From positions 62,001 through 126,000 of the forward strand of contig NZ_AUBE01000004.1 of NCBI RefSeq assembly GCF_000429085.1: 64,000 nucleotides of DNA. The letters run 5' to 3'. The notes below the pieces were generated by a model that searched no databases, was not told the origin of the DNA, and saw only the letters and a list, made by a program, of their open reading frames with translations. This document shows, in pieces, positions 16,571-25,998 of this stretch. The translations under genes and the position numbers were made by a program. The DNA is from Streptomyces flavidovirens DSM 40150. Lineage in GTDB: Bacteria > Actinomycetota > Actinomycetes > Streptomycetales > Streptomycetaceae. The first letter of the stretch is position 1. Each line of letters starts with the position of its first letter.

Positions 16571-17658
16571 CGACGACGCAAGAGGCACAGCACGCCGCGC
16601 TCGTCGAGGCGCTCGCGATCCGCGGCCTGTTATCCCCAGAGTGGCGCAAGGTGTGGGAACGCGTGCCCCGCGATGCCTTCGTGCCCCCGGTGGTGTGGCG
16701 GCAGGGGGCCGAGCGATGCGAGCTCGTCACCACAGCCACCGAGTGGCGGCAGCTCGTCTACAGCGACGAACCCGTCGTGACCCAGGTCGACGACGGGGCC
16801 ATCGATGGACCGGGCGTAGCCACGTGCTCGAACTCCAAACCGTCCATGGTCGCCGGCATGCTGCAACTGCTCGATGTGCAGGGCGGCGACAAGGTGCTGG
16901 AGATCGGCACCGGCACAGGTCATGTTGCGGCGCTGCTCTCCGAGCGCCTGGGCGATGACCACGTCGTCAGCGTTGAGATCGACCCCACCCTGGCCCGACA
17001 GGCACGGGAGCGTCTCGCGGCCGCCGGCTACTCGCCGACGGTCGTGACCGGGGACGGCGAGCAAGGGTGCCGGCAGGCAGCCCCGTACAACCGGCTGATC
17101 TCGACGTGCGCCATCCGGCACGTGCCGTACGAGCTGGTGCGGCAGGTACGGCCGGGCGGCATGCTCGTTACCCCCCTCGCTCGCGATTTCTGGAGCGGCG
17201 CGGTGGTCCAGCTGGCCGTACAGGACGGCCGGGCGTCGGGGCCGATCCGTGGCGGCGCCTCGTACATGCCGATGCGGTCGCACCGCACGCCGGACGGTCC
17301 GCCGGTTCAGGCCACCGGACGGGCGACCGACACGGGCCTGGACCCCCGGCGGCTGCTCAACCTCGGTTTCGCGATGTATGCCGGCGCCCGGCTGCCGGGC
17401 GTCTCGATGATCCATGCCGAGAAGGGCGGCACGGTCGAGGTGTGGCTGATGGATCAGACCGGTTCGGGGGCGTGCTGCGAGCCGGATGAGCAGGCGTGGC
17501 AGTTCGGCGAGCGCGACCTGTGGCGGGAGATCGAGAAGGTGTACGCGGAGTACGAGGCTCTCGGTAGCCCGAGCTCCGACGACTTCGGGCTGACTGTCAC
17601 GGCCCGCGGTCAAGAGGTCTGGTTGACGCATCCGGGGCGAGTGATCGTCTCCGCGTAG
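16567..17658 (+). CDS. Protein-L-isoaspartate-O-methyltransferase-like enzyme (RiPP-type), with TTA codon
   Basis: 363 residues from the GTG at 16567. The fold is PCMT-like: VWERVPRDAFVPPVVW at the start, then SKPSMVAGMLQLLDVQGGDKVLEIGTGTGHVAALL with the SAM-binding EIGTGTG, and VVSVEIDP. The PSMVA motif and overall length match the methyltransferases that accompany ATP-grasp-modified and FxLD lanthipeptide precursors in actinobacteria, with a C-terminal extension beyond ordinary PCMT. Codon 22 (16630-16632) is TTA, so expression probably depends on bldA. The gene overlaps the 41-residue peptide gene by 4 bases, suggesting that peptide as substrate; this is inference. Confidence 0.8.
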   Translation: MTTTQEAQHAALVEALAIRGLLSPEWRKVWERVPRDAFVPPVVWRQGAERCELVTTATEWRQLVYSDEPVVTQVDDGAIDGPGVATCSNSKPSMVAGMLQLLDVQGGDKVLEIGTGTGHVAALLSERLGDDHVVSVEIDPTLARQARERLAAAGYSPTVVTGDGEQGCRQAAPYNRLISTCAIRHVPYELVRQVRPGGMLVTPLARDFWSGAVVQLAVQDGRASGPIRGGASYMPMRSHRTPDGPPVQATGRATDTGLDPRRLLNLGFAMYAGARLPGVSMIHAEKGGTVEVWLMDQTGSGACCEPDEQAWQFGERDLWREIEKVYAEYEALGSPSSDDFGLTVTARGQEVWLTHPGRVIVSA

Positions 17659-17687
17659 CGCAGGTGAGTCGGGCGGCCGCTCGACGG

Positions 17688-17704
17688 CGAGCAGGATGAG
17701 CGGC
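17688..17704 (+). repeat. 17-bp direct repeat, copy 1 (copy 2 at 18711-18727)
   Basis: CGAGCAGGATGAGCGGC occurs exactly at 17688-17704 and 18711-18727, 1023 bases apart. The second copy codes, on the minus strand, for AAHPAR in a broken XRE/TPR regulator; the first lies just beyond the stop of another broken regulator. It may mark an old recombination between related regulator genes. Confidence 0.5.
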
Positions 17705-17712
17705 TGCCCGAT

Positions 17713-17877
17713 CTACCCCCGTACGAGGTCGGAGAGCGGTACGCCGATCGCGTCGGCGATGAGGATCAGCGTGTCCAGTAAGGGCGCATTGTGTCCGCGC
17801 TCAATGCGGTTGTACGTCGCCCGTTCCATCCCGGTCCGCTCAGCGACCGTCTGCTGCGTCAGGTTCGCGTTGAGTCG
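17713..17877 (-). pseudogene. Remnant of a Cro/C1 (XRE) helix-turn-helix protein
   Basis: The minus strand reads LNANLTQQTVAERTGMERATYNRIERGHNAPLLDTLILIADAIGVPLSDLVRG to a TAG stop at 17713-17715, an almost complete helix-turn-helix domain. Upstream of this the frame meets a TGA and no start codon with the usual N-terminus is present, so the 5' end is lost. One leucine is encoded by TTA. It is part of the decayed right half of the island. Confidence 0.65.
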
Positions 17878-18003
17878 GGATGCTCAGATCTGGTCATCCC
17901 CACACGATCGGCCCTCCCTGCCCCAGGCACCAGGGAGCGGTCGCTACGCCCCCGACCTACGCGGTCGGGGGGTCCGTTCCGCCGCCAGTACCCATGAACG
18001 ACC

Positions 18004-18035
18004 GCGCCCCTCTCACCTTCGGGTGGGAGGGGCGC
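18004..18035. terminator. TTCG-capped hairpin after the pterin dehydratase gene
   Basis: The arms GCGCCCCTCTCACC and GGTGGGAGGGGCGC (one G-U) close on a TTCG loop. It lies 20 bases beyond the stop of the minus-strand gene at 18055 and has no U-run. Confidence 0.7.
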
Positions 18036-18054
18036 ATTGTGGGGGTGTCCGGGG

Positions 18055-18372
18055 TCAGTCGAGTGGGATCGCCTTGTGCGCCTCGACGATCGCGTCGATC
18101 CGGGCAGCCAGTTCGAAGTCTGCTGCGGTCAGCACATGGCCCGCGTCGTGGGTCGTGATGCCGAACCGCAGATGGTCGATCCGCAGGTCGATGTCCGCGT
18201 GGTGCTGGATCCGGCGCTCGCGGTCTGCCACATGCACGATCACCGCCACGCCCGCGTGATACCGAATGTCGTACCGGCGGGTGATCTCATTCCCCTGCTG
18301 CTCCCAGCCAGGCAGCTGCTCCAGACGCTCAGCTATCTCGTGGTCCGTCAGCGGTACCAGTCCCTGCGCCAC
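18055..18372 (-). CDS. 4a-hydroxytetrahydrobiopterin dehydratase (PCD/DCoH family)
   Basis: 105 residues with the family signature: LPGWEQQGNEITRRYDIRYHAGVAVIVHVADRERRIQHHADIDLRIDHLRFGITTHDAGHVLTAADFELAARID, where the usual active-site HH-D pattern is QHHADIDL with a later THDAGHVT-like TTHDAGH. It recycles the pterin cofactor of aromatic hydroxylases or acts as a dimerisation cofactor. The GTG at 18372 has GAGGGG upstream, one base after the stop of a truncated regulator, so coupling existed before the upstream gene was cut. No partner hydroxylase is in the window. Confidence 0.88.
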   Translation of the reverse strand: MAQGLVPLTDHEIAERLEQLPGWEQQGNEITRRYDIRYHAGVAVIVHVADRERRIQHHADIDLRIDHLRFGITTHDAGHVLTAADFELAARIDAIVEAHKAIPLD

Positions 18373-18373
18373 A

Positions 18374-18745
18374 TCATCCCCTCTCAGTCACTGGGGCCAG
18401 CAACTCATCGACCTCCTGGCCGATCGGGGCATCCTGCCACGGCCGCATGGCGTGCTCCAGGGCCCGCAGTTCGCGGAGCATCCGGGCTGACCGTGTCTCG
18501 ACGCCAATCTGTGCCACCTGACGAGCGATCTCCACAGCCTGATCGGGCTCGCGTGCGGTGGCGGCGGCTGTGGCGTGCCGCGCGAGGTACACCCCACGGT
18601 CACGGTGTGCGGTCTCCGGCACGACTTGGAGCGCCTGCCCCCAAAGCGCCCCTGCTTCAACCCCGAGACCGAGACGCCCGTAGCAGGTAGCGCGCTCGAC
18701 CTCGATGTAGCGAGCAGGATGAGCGGCGAGACGGCCGGGCGTCAG
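18374..18745 (-). pseudogene. C-terminal fragment of an XRE/TPR-type regulator
   Basis: About 120 residues on the minus strand resemble the C-terminal TPR region of Streptomyces XRE/TPR regulators: RLAAHPARYIEVERATCYGRLGLG, VYLARHATAAATAREPDQAVEIARQVA, ARMLRELRAL and a TGA stop at 18374-18376. Upstream the frame runs straight into the 3' end of cebR, where codon bias shows the other frame is used. The helix-turn-helix half is missing, so the right edge of the island cut this gene at about 18745. Confidence 0.65.
18711..18727 (+). repeat. 17-bp direct repeat, copy 2
   Basis: Exact second copy of the 17-mer at 17688-17704, inside the truncated XRE/TPR regulator and 15 bases short of the cebR stop codon. 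Confidence 0.5.
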
Positions 18746-19806
18746 GACGAAGCGCGGGGTATCAGTTTTGTCGGGAGTACGATCTGGCGGCCCTTGGTGC
18801 CGCGGGTGGTCGCTGGGCGGCGGTCCGCGATCTCGGCGAGCAGGACGCGGGTCATCTCCCGGCCCATCTCCTCGATGGGCCAGTGGACGCTGGTCAGGGG
18901 CGGGTCCATCCGGTGGGCGATGGCCGAGTCGTCGAAGCCGACCAGGGCCACGTCGTCCGGGACCGTGCGGCCCCGTTCGCGCAGCACCTGGCGGGCTCCC
19001 ACCGCCATCACGTCGGAGGCCACGAAGACCGCGTCCAGTTGCGGGCGGCGCTCCAGGAGTTCGGTCATGGCGCGGCGGCCGCCCTCCTCGGTGAAGTCGG
19101 CGGGGGCCACCAGCCCCTCGTCGGCATCGAGGCCGGCCGCGGCCAGTGCCTGGCGGTAGCCGTCGAGGCGGCACTGCGCGCCGTACACGTCGAGCAGGCC
19201 CGTGATGGTGGCTATGGTGCGCCGGCCCCGGGCTATGAGGTGGGAGACGGCGCTCCGCGCGCCTGCCACGTTGTCCGCGTCGACCCAGGCGAGCGGCTCG
19301 TTTTCGGAGCGGCGGCCGCTGAGGACGACCGGGATGTCCAGCTGGACCAGCAGCTCGGGCAGCGGGTCGTCGGCGTGCACGGAGACGAGCAGGACGCCGT
19401 CCACGCGGTTGCCCGCGAGGTAACGGGCGAGGCGGCTTCGCTCGCGGTCGTTGCCGACGATGGTGAGCAGCAGTTGCATCTCGGTGCTGTCGAGGGCGGC
19501 GCCGACGCCGCGCACGATGTCGGAGAAGTACGGCTCCGCGAAGAAGCGGGACTCGACCTCGGGGACGACGAGCGCGATGGCGTCCGTGCGGTTGGCGGCG
19601 AGGGCGCGGGCCGCGCGGTTCGGTACGTACCCCAGCTCGTCCACGGCGGCCTCGACGGCGGCGCGGGTCTCCTCGCTGACCCGCGGGGAACCGTTGACCA
19701 CCCGTGAGACGGTGCCCCGGCCGACCCCGGCGCGTGCCGCCACTTCTTCAAGGGTCGGCCGCCCGCCGCTCCGGCTCCCCTGCCCCCGGATTCCACGCGT
19801 CACCAT
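18742..19806 (-). CDS. cebR: LacI-family cellobiose-responsive repressor CebR
   Basis: 354 residues. The N-terminal LacI headpiece is GRPTLEEVAARAGVGRGTVSRVVNGSPRVSEETRAAVEAAVDELGYVPNRAARALA; the hinge and periplasmic-binding-like sensor follow (VVPEVESRFFAEPYFSDIVRG, VALVGFDDSAIAHRMDPPLTSVHWP). The ATG at 19806 is chosen because AAGGGGAGG lies just upstream; the frame is open 38 codons further but without support. It is divergent from cebEFG and a perfect CebR box lies between. CebR represses cello-oligosaccharide uptake and beta-glucosidase genes and releases DNA on binding cellobiose. Confidence 0.93.
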   Translation of the reverse strand: MVTRGIRGQGSRSGGRPTLEEVAARAGVGRGTVSRVVNGSPRVSEETRAAVEAAVDELGYVPNRAARALAANRTDAIALVVPEVESRFFAEPYFSDIVRGVGAALDSTEMQLLLTIVGNDRERSRLARYLAGNRVDGVLLVSVHADDPLPELLVQLDIPVVLSGRRSENEPLAWVDADNVAGARSAVSHLIARGRRTIATITGLLDVYGAQCRLDGYRQALAAAGLDADEGLVAPADFTEEGGRRAMTELLERRPQLDAVFVASDVMAVGARQVLRERGRTVPDDVALVGFDDSAIAHRMDPPLTSVHWPIEEMGREMTRVLLAEIADRRPATTRGTKGRQIVLPTKLIPRASS

Positions 19807-19957
19807 GTCCGACCTCCCCTTACTGTGCCCCGTCCGGTCGCCGTCCGGTGGCAGTCCGGCGCTGCGCAATATCTCATAACGGTCTCGGGCGGGAAATCCC
19901 GCCGTCCGGCGCCTTGACACTCCCGCAAGGAGCCGCGAACCTTCAACACATCACACA

Positions 19958-19971
19958 TGGGAGCGCTCCCA
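19958..19971. promoter_or_regulatory. CebR operator between cebR and cebE
   Basis: TGGGAGCGCTCCCA is the exact known 14-bp CebR palindrome. It lies 116 bases before the cebE start and 152 bases before the cebR start, so it can control both directions. Confidence 0.93.
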
Positions 19972-20086
19972 CAGTACCTGACTCATACACAACCCGCACG
20001 TTCCCCGCCCGGGCCGCAGCAGCAACTCAGATGTGTACCAACACAGTTGGCCGGGGGTCGGCACGTCAGGGCACAAGGAGGACGCA

Positions 20087-21421
20087 ATGCGCACCAGCAC
20101 CCGAACGCGTCACAGGGCGGTGGTCGTCGCCGCCGTGGTCGCACTCGGCGCAGGCCTGCTCGGCGGCTGTGCCGAGGACAGCGACGAGGGGACCGGCGGC
20201 TCCGGCGGCAGCAAGAAGGACGCCAAGGGCAAGACCGTCATCGAGATCGGCACCTTCGGCGTCTTCGGCTACAAGCAGGCCGGGCTCTACGACGAGTACA
20301 TGAAGCTGCACCCGGACATCGTCATCAAGGAGGACGTGACCGAGCGCAACGACACGTACTACCCGGAACTGCTGACGCACCTCGCGGCCAACAGCGGCCT
20401 CCAGGACATCCAGGCCATAGAGGTCGGGAACATCAACGAGATCGTCACCACGCAGGCCGACAAGTTCGAGGACCTGTCGAAGGCGCCCGGCGTCGACAAG
20501 TCGAACTGGCTGGACTGGAAGTGGGCGCAGGGGTCCACCAAGGATGGGCGGACCGTCGCGCTCGGCACGGACATCGGGCCGATGGGCATGTGTTACCGCA
20601 AGGACCTGTTCGAGAAGGCCGGGCTGCCGACCGACCGCGAGGCGGTGGGCAAGCTGTGGGCGGGCGACTGGCAGAAGTACGTCGACGCGGGCAAGAAGTA
20701 CAAGGCGAAGGGGCCCAAGGGGACAGCCTTCACCGACTCGGCGGCCGGTCTCTTCGCCGCCGTCAACAACGGTTACGCGGAGCGGTTCTACGACGCCGAG
20801 GGCAAGCTGATCTACAAGGACAGCCCGGCGGTCAAGACGGCCTGGGACCTGGCAATGCAGGCCGCCGAGGGCGGACTGACCGGCAAGCTCAAGCAGTTCG
20901 ACAAGGCGTGGGACCAGGCGTACGCCAACGGCACCTTCGCCACCGTCTCGTGCCCGCCCTGGATGCTCGGTTACATCAAGGAGAAGGCAGGCAAGGCCGG
21001 CGAGGACAAGTGGGACATGGCGGCGGCCCCGAAACCCGCGAACTGGGGCGGCTCGTTCATCGGCGTACCGAAGGCGGGCAAGAACAAGGCTGAGGCGATC
21101 AAGCTCGCGGCCTGGCTGACCGCACCCGAACAGCAGGCGAAGCTCTTCGACAAGCAGGCGAGCTTCCCGTCCACCCCGTCGGCGTACGAGATGGACGTGG
21201 TCTCGTCCGCCAAGAACCCGTACTTCGGCGACGCCCCGACCGGGCAGCTCTTCGCCGACGCGGCCAAGGGCATTCCGACGCTGGTGATCGGCCCGAAGGA
21301 CCAGCAGATCGGCACCGCTTTCGGTGACGTCGGCATCCTCCAGGTGGAGCAGCAGGGCAAGAGCCCGCAGGAGGGCTGGCAGGCAGCCCTGAAGGAGATC
21401 GACAACGCGGTGGACGGCTGA
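20087..21421 (+). CDS. cebE: Cellobiose/cello-oligosaccharide-binding lipoprotein
   Basis: 444 residues. The basic start RTSTRTRHR, the hydrophobic AVVVAAVVALGAG and the lipobox LLGGC (Cys28) mark a lipoprotein; the mature protein is a family 1 extracellular solute-binding protein (IEIGTFGVFGYKQAGLYDEYMKLHPDI; PPWMLGYIK; NWGGSFIGVPK). The ATG at 20087 has AAGGAGG six bases upstream. It captures cellobiose and cellotriose for CebFG; the ATPase (MsiK) is encoded elsewhere in Streptomyces and is not seen here. The stop shares TGATG with cebF. Confidence 0.93.
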   Translation: MRTSTRTRHRAVVVAAVVALGAGLLGGCAEDSDEGTGGSGGSKKDAKGKTVIEIGTFGVFGYKQAGLYDEYMKLHPDIVIKEDVTERNDTYYPELLTHLAANSGLQDIQAIEVGNINEIVTTQADKFEDLSKAPGVDKSNWLDWKWAQGSTKDGRTVALGTDIGPMGMCYRKDLFEKAGLPTDREAVGKLWAGDWQKYVDAGKKYKAKGPKGTAFTDSAAGLFAAVNNGYAERFYDAEGKLIYKDSPAVKTAWDLAMQAAEGGLTGKLKQFDKAWDQAYANGTFATVSCPPWMLGYIKEKAGKAGEDKWDMAAAPKPANWGGSFIGVPKAGKNKAEAIKLAAWLTAPEQQAKLFDKQASFPSTPSAYEMDVVSSAKNPYFGDAPTGQLFADAAKGIPTLVIGPKDQQIGTAFGDVGILQVEQQGKSPQEGWQAALKEIDNAVDG

Positions 21422-22446
21422 TGCGTCCGTACACCGACCAGACCGGCCCGGCTGCGTCCCCCTCCTCGGGGGACGCGGTCCCGGACCGCACGGGCCCGGC
21501 GGTCGTCGAGCGGCCGCAGGGCACCGACCGCCGCCGGGTGTGGCGCAGCAGGCGCTACCGCTGGGACACGAAGTACAGCCCGTACGCCTTCGTCGCACCC
21601 TTCTTCGTCTTCTTCGCGGCCTTCGGGGTGTTCCCCCTCCTCTACACGGGCTGGTCGTCGCTGCACCGTGTGTCGCTGTCCGCGCCGAACGACTTGGAGT
21701 GGGTGGGGCTGCACAACTACACGCGGCTGCTGGGGGACGAGTTCTTCTGGAACGCGCTGCGCAACACCTTCACCATCGGGATCATCTCGACGGTGCCGCA
21801 GCTACTGATGGCGCTGGGCATCGCGCATCTGCTCAACTACCGGCTGCGCGCCTCGGGTTTCTTCCGCGTCGCGATCCTGACGCCGTACGCCACGTCGGTG
21901 GCGGCAGCGACGCTCGTCTTCGTGCTCCTCTTCGGGCGCGACTACGGGATGATCAACTGGGCCCTGGACGCGGTGGGGTTCGGGAAGGTCGACTGGCAGA
22001 GCGGGACCTTGTCGTCGCAGGTCGCGGTGTCGACGATCGTGATCTGGCGGTGGACCGGGTACAACGCGCTGATCTATCTGGCCGCCATGCAGGCCGTGCC
22101 GAACGATCTGTACGAGTCGGCCGCGCTGGACGGGGCGACCCGATGGCAGCAGTTCGTCCACGTCACCATTCCCTCGCTGCGGCCGACGATCCTCTTCACC
22201 GTCGTGGTCTCGACGATCGGCGCGACCCAGCTGTTCGGTGAGCCGCTGCTGTTCGGCGGGGCGGGCGGGCAGAAGGGCGGGGCGTCGCACCAGTTCCAGA
22301 CGCTCGGGCTCTATCTGTACGAACAGGGCTGGTTCAACTTCCACCTCGGGCGGGCCTCCGCGATCGCCTGGGCGATGTTCCTGATTCTGCTGATCGTGGC
22401 GGGTGTGTACCTGCTGATCGCGCGCCGCCTGAGGAAGAGCGAATGA
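21421..22446 (+). CDS. cebF: Cello-oligosaccharide ABC transporter permease
   Basis: 341 residues. After a long cytoplasmic tail of about 50 residues come six membrane segments (SPYAFVAPFFVFFAAFGVFPLLY is the first), with the MalF-type coupling loop ESAALDGATRWQQFVHVTIPSLRP that contacts the ATPase. The ATG overlaps the cebE stop by one base and the gene ends in an ATGA overlap with cebG. Confidence 0.93.
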   Translation: MRPYTDQTGPAASPSSGDAVPDRTGPAVVERPQGTDRRRVWRSRRYRWDTKYSPYAFVAPFFVFFAAFGVFPLLYTGWSSLHRVSLSAPNDLEWVGLHNYTRLLGDEFFWNALRNTFTIGIISTVPQLLMALGIAHLLNYRLRASGFFRVAILTPYATSVAAATLVFVLLFGRDYGMINWALDAVGFGKVDWQSGTLSSQVAVSTIVIWRWTGYNALIYLAAMQAVPNDLYESAALDGATRWQQFVHVTIPSLRPTILFTVVVSTIGATQLFGEPLLFGGAGGQKGGASHQFQTLGLYLYEQGWFNFHLGRASAIAWAMFLILLIVAGVYLLIARRLRKSE

Positions 22447-23354
22447 AGGCGATGAAGGCCAAGAAGGCGAAGAAACCAATGCGACCCATGCGGCAAGTGC
22501 AGCCGATGAAGCCGGCACTGGGCGTTCGCGCCGGGCGCCATCTGCACGGCGGCCCCCTCACCTACGCCGTGCTGATCATCTTCACGGTCGGCTCGCTCTT
22601 CCCGCTCGTTTGGACGGCGATCGCGGCTTCCCGCAACAACACCCGGCTGTCCCAGACACCACCGCCGTTCTGGTTCGGCGGAAACCTCTTCAAGAACCTC
22701 CAGACGGCGTGGACCGACGCCAACATGGGGCTGGCCCTGCTCAACACGGCAGTGGTGGCGGGGACCATCGCACTGGGTACGGTGCTCTTCTCGACCCTCG
22801 CCGGCTTCGCCTTCGCCAAGCTGCGCTTCCGCTTCAAGAACGTGCTGATGCTGCTGGTCGTCGCCACGATGATGGTGCCGCCGCAGCTCAGCGTCGTACC
22901 CCTGTTCATGACGGTCGCCGAGCTGCAGTGGACCGACCAGCTCCAGGCCGTCATTCTGCCGACTCTCGTCAGCGCCTTCGGGGTCTTCTTCATGCGCCAG
23001 TACCTGGTGCAGGCGCTGCCCAGCGAACTGGTCGAGGCGGCACGGGTGGACGGCGCGAGCAGCCTGCGGATCATCTGGCACATCGTCTTCCCCGCCGCCA
23101 GGCCGGCGATGGCGGTGCTGGGCATGCTCACCTTCGTGGCCGCGTGGAACGACTTCTTCTGGCCGGTCATCGCGCTGACGCAGGACAACCCCACCGTTCA
23201 GGTGGCCCTCGCCAACCTCGGCCAGGGCTTCGTACCCGACCAGTCGGTCATCATGGCCGGCGCTCTGCTGGGAACGCTGCCACTGCTGCTGGCCTTCGTG
23301 CTCTTCGGGAAGCAGATCGTGGGCGGGATCATGCAGGGCGCGGTCAAGGGCTGA
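22443..23354 (+). CDS. cebG: Cello-oligosaccharide ABC transporter permease
   Basis: 303 residues with MalG-type topology: YAVLIIFTVGSLFPLVWTAI as first membrane segment, the coupling loop EAARVDGASSLRIIWHIVFPAARP, and WNDFFWPVIAL. The N-terminal tail is odd: MKAMKAKKAKKPMRPM and QPMKP, a repeat of ATGAAG-like codons giving alternating Met/Lys/Pro, so several in-frame ATGs could act as starts. The annotated ATG overlaps the cebF stop (ATGA). Confidence 0.92.
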   Translation: MKAMKAKKAKKPMRPMRQVQPMKPALGVRAGRHLHGGPLTYAVLIIFTVGSLFPLVWTAIAASRNNTRLSQTPPPFWFGGNLFKNLQTAWTDANMGLALLNTAVVAGTIALGTVLFSTLAGFAFAKLRFRFKNVLMLLVVATMMVPPQLSVVPLFMTVAELQWTDQLQAVILPTLVSAFGVFFMRQYLVQALPSELVEAARVDGASSLRIIWHIVFPAARPAMAVLGMLTFVAAWNDFFWPVIALTQDNPTVQVALANLGQGFVPDQSVIMAGALLGTLPLLLAFVLFGKQIVGGIMQGAVKG

Positions 23355-23410
23355 CGACTTCCACCTCCCTTTCTTCTCTCCCCCCTCTCCCATCTCCCTT
23401 CTCCTACCAC

Positions 23411-23423
23411 CAGGAGCGCTTCC

Positions 23424-23424
<1 letters not shown>
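23411..23424. promoter_or_regulatory. Degenerate CebR box overlapping the bglC ribosome site and start
   Basis: CAGGAGCGCTTCCA matches the CebR palindrome at 11 of 14 positions with an intact GGAGCGCT core. Its CAGGAG half is also the Shine-Dalgarno of bglC and its last base is the A of the ATG at 23424. CebR sites at bglC are known in other Streptomyces; a weaker box here would let CebR block bglC as a roadblock or at its own promoter. Confidence 0.5.
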
Positions 23425-24851
<1,427 letters not shown>

Positions 24852-24891
24852 TCGCGGGGGGCCGGGGGGCTCCCGCCGGGCGCTCTCCGCT

Positions 24892-24943
24892 GCCGAGGGT
24901 CCGTCCGTCCCACTGCGGCGGTGGGGGCGGGCGGACCCTCGGC
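24892..24943 (+). terminator. Long hairpin after bglC
   Basis: GCCGAGGGTCCG (24892-24903) pairs with CGGACCCTCGGC (24932-24943), and the inner bases extend the stem toward a short loop near 24917. It lies 40 bases after the bglC stop and ends the ceb unit. Confidence 0.8.
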
Positions 24944-25032
24944 TGTGTGGGGACCGCTCACGCCCGGAGCCCGGCGCGCGTAGTCTGGAAGCGGACTCGG
25001 GGGTCGCTCGCGCCGCCGGGAGGCGGATGGTC

Positions 25033-25404
25033 ATGACCGCGCTTGTGTGCAAGAACTTCGACTCCGCAGATGAGACCCGACCGTTCGAGGACGGTAAGGG
25101 CAGGCTGGATCTGCTCACCACGGACCGTGGCCCGGTCGGCCGCGCGGTCTTCGAGCCGGGCTGGCGGTGGTCGGAGCACGTCAAGCCCATCGCCGGGACC
25201 GAGAGCTGCCAGGCCTCCCACGTCGGCTACGTCGTGAGCGGCCGGATGAAGATCGTCATGGACGACGGCGAGAGCGGAGAAGCCGGACCGGGCGACTTCA
25301 TCTCCGTCGCCCCCGGCCACGACGCCTGGGTACTCGGCGACGAACCCTGCGTAACCCTCGACTGGGTCGGCTTCGGGGACTACGCCGCCCCCTCCGGCTC
25401 CTGA
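25033..25404 (+). CDS. Cupin-domain protein
   Basis: About 123 residues, a single beta-barrel cupin. Motif 1 is GWRWSEHVKPIAGTESCQASHVGYVVSGRMKI and motif 2 GPGDFISVAPGHDAWVLGDEPC; the first lacks the full H-x-H of metal cupins (EHVK...H), so metal binding is uncertain. The ATG at 25033 is favoured since GGGAGG (25018-25023) is nine bases before it, while the ATG at 25027 is only three bases away. Function unknown; the family includes small sensors and enzymes. Confidence 0.8.
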   Translation: MTALVCKNFDSADETRPFEDGKGRLDLLTTDRGPVGRAVFEPGWRWSEHVKPIAGTESCQASHVGYVVSGRMKIVMDDGESGEAGPGDFISVAPGHDAWVLGDEPCVTLDWVGFGDYAAPSGS

Positions 25405-25551
25405 GCCCAGACGTCGCTCCGTGTCCACCCCTGTGGACGTTCTGCGGCTGCCGCGCGCCCCGTACGGTCCCGGGGAGCGCCGGTAGGCCATCCGTGTTGT
25501 CATCGATGGAGGAGAGAACAAGGTCCCGAATGCGGGAGGAATCCAGACATC

Positions 25552-25998
25552 ATGGCTACGAACAAGCAGCTTAAGGCCCGCGAAATCATGACCAGCGGGG
25601 TTCAGTGTGTCGGCGCACACCAGTCGCTGTTCGACGCGGCGCAGATGATGCGCGACCTGAACGTCGGCTGTCTGCCCATCTGCGGCGACGACAACAGGCT
25701 CACCGGCCTGATCACCGACCGTGACATCGTCGTGAAGTGCTGCGCCGAAGGCGTCGACCCGGCAACGGTGCAGGCCGGCACGCTCGGCGGACACGTGCAC
25801 TGGATCGATGCCGACGCGGATGCCAACGAGGCTCTGCAGAGCATGGAGACGCACCAGATCAAGCGCCTCCCCGTCATCGACGTCGCAGGCGGCCACCAGC
25901 TGGTCGGAATGATCACGGAGGCCAACCTCGCCAAGAACCTCAGCGACGAACAGATCGCGGAGTTCGCGACCCGCGTCTACGCGAACGTCGCCGGATAA
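25552..25998 (+). CDS. CBS-domain pair protein
   Basis: 148 residues with two tandem CBS domains: REIMTSGVQCVGAHQSLFDAAQMMRDLNVGCLPICGDDNRLTGLITDRDIV and the second with HWIDADADANEALQSMETHQIKRLPVIDVAGGHQLVGMITEANLAKNL. Such small proteins bind adenine nucleotides as energy sensors. The ATG has GGGAGGA about ten bases upstream. It converges on a histidine kinase gene and is followed by two hairpins. Confidence 0.88.
   Translation: MATNKQLKAREIMTSGVQCVGAHQSLFDAAQMMRDLNVGCLPICGDDNRLTGLITDRDIVVKCCAEGVDPATVQAGTLGGHVHWIDADADANEALQSMETHQIKRLPVIDVAGGHQLVGMITEANLAKNLSDEQIAEFATRVYANVAG

Noticed and set aside
18600..18800. Second copy of the tRNA-His 3' end as right attachment site of the island
   Set aside because: No stretch resembling the T-arm and acceptor end of tRNA-His was found near the cebR end; attR is lost or lies elsewhere.
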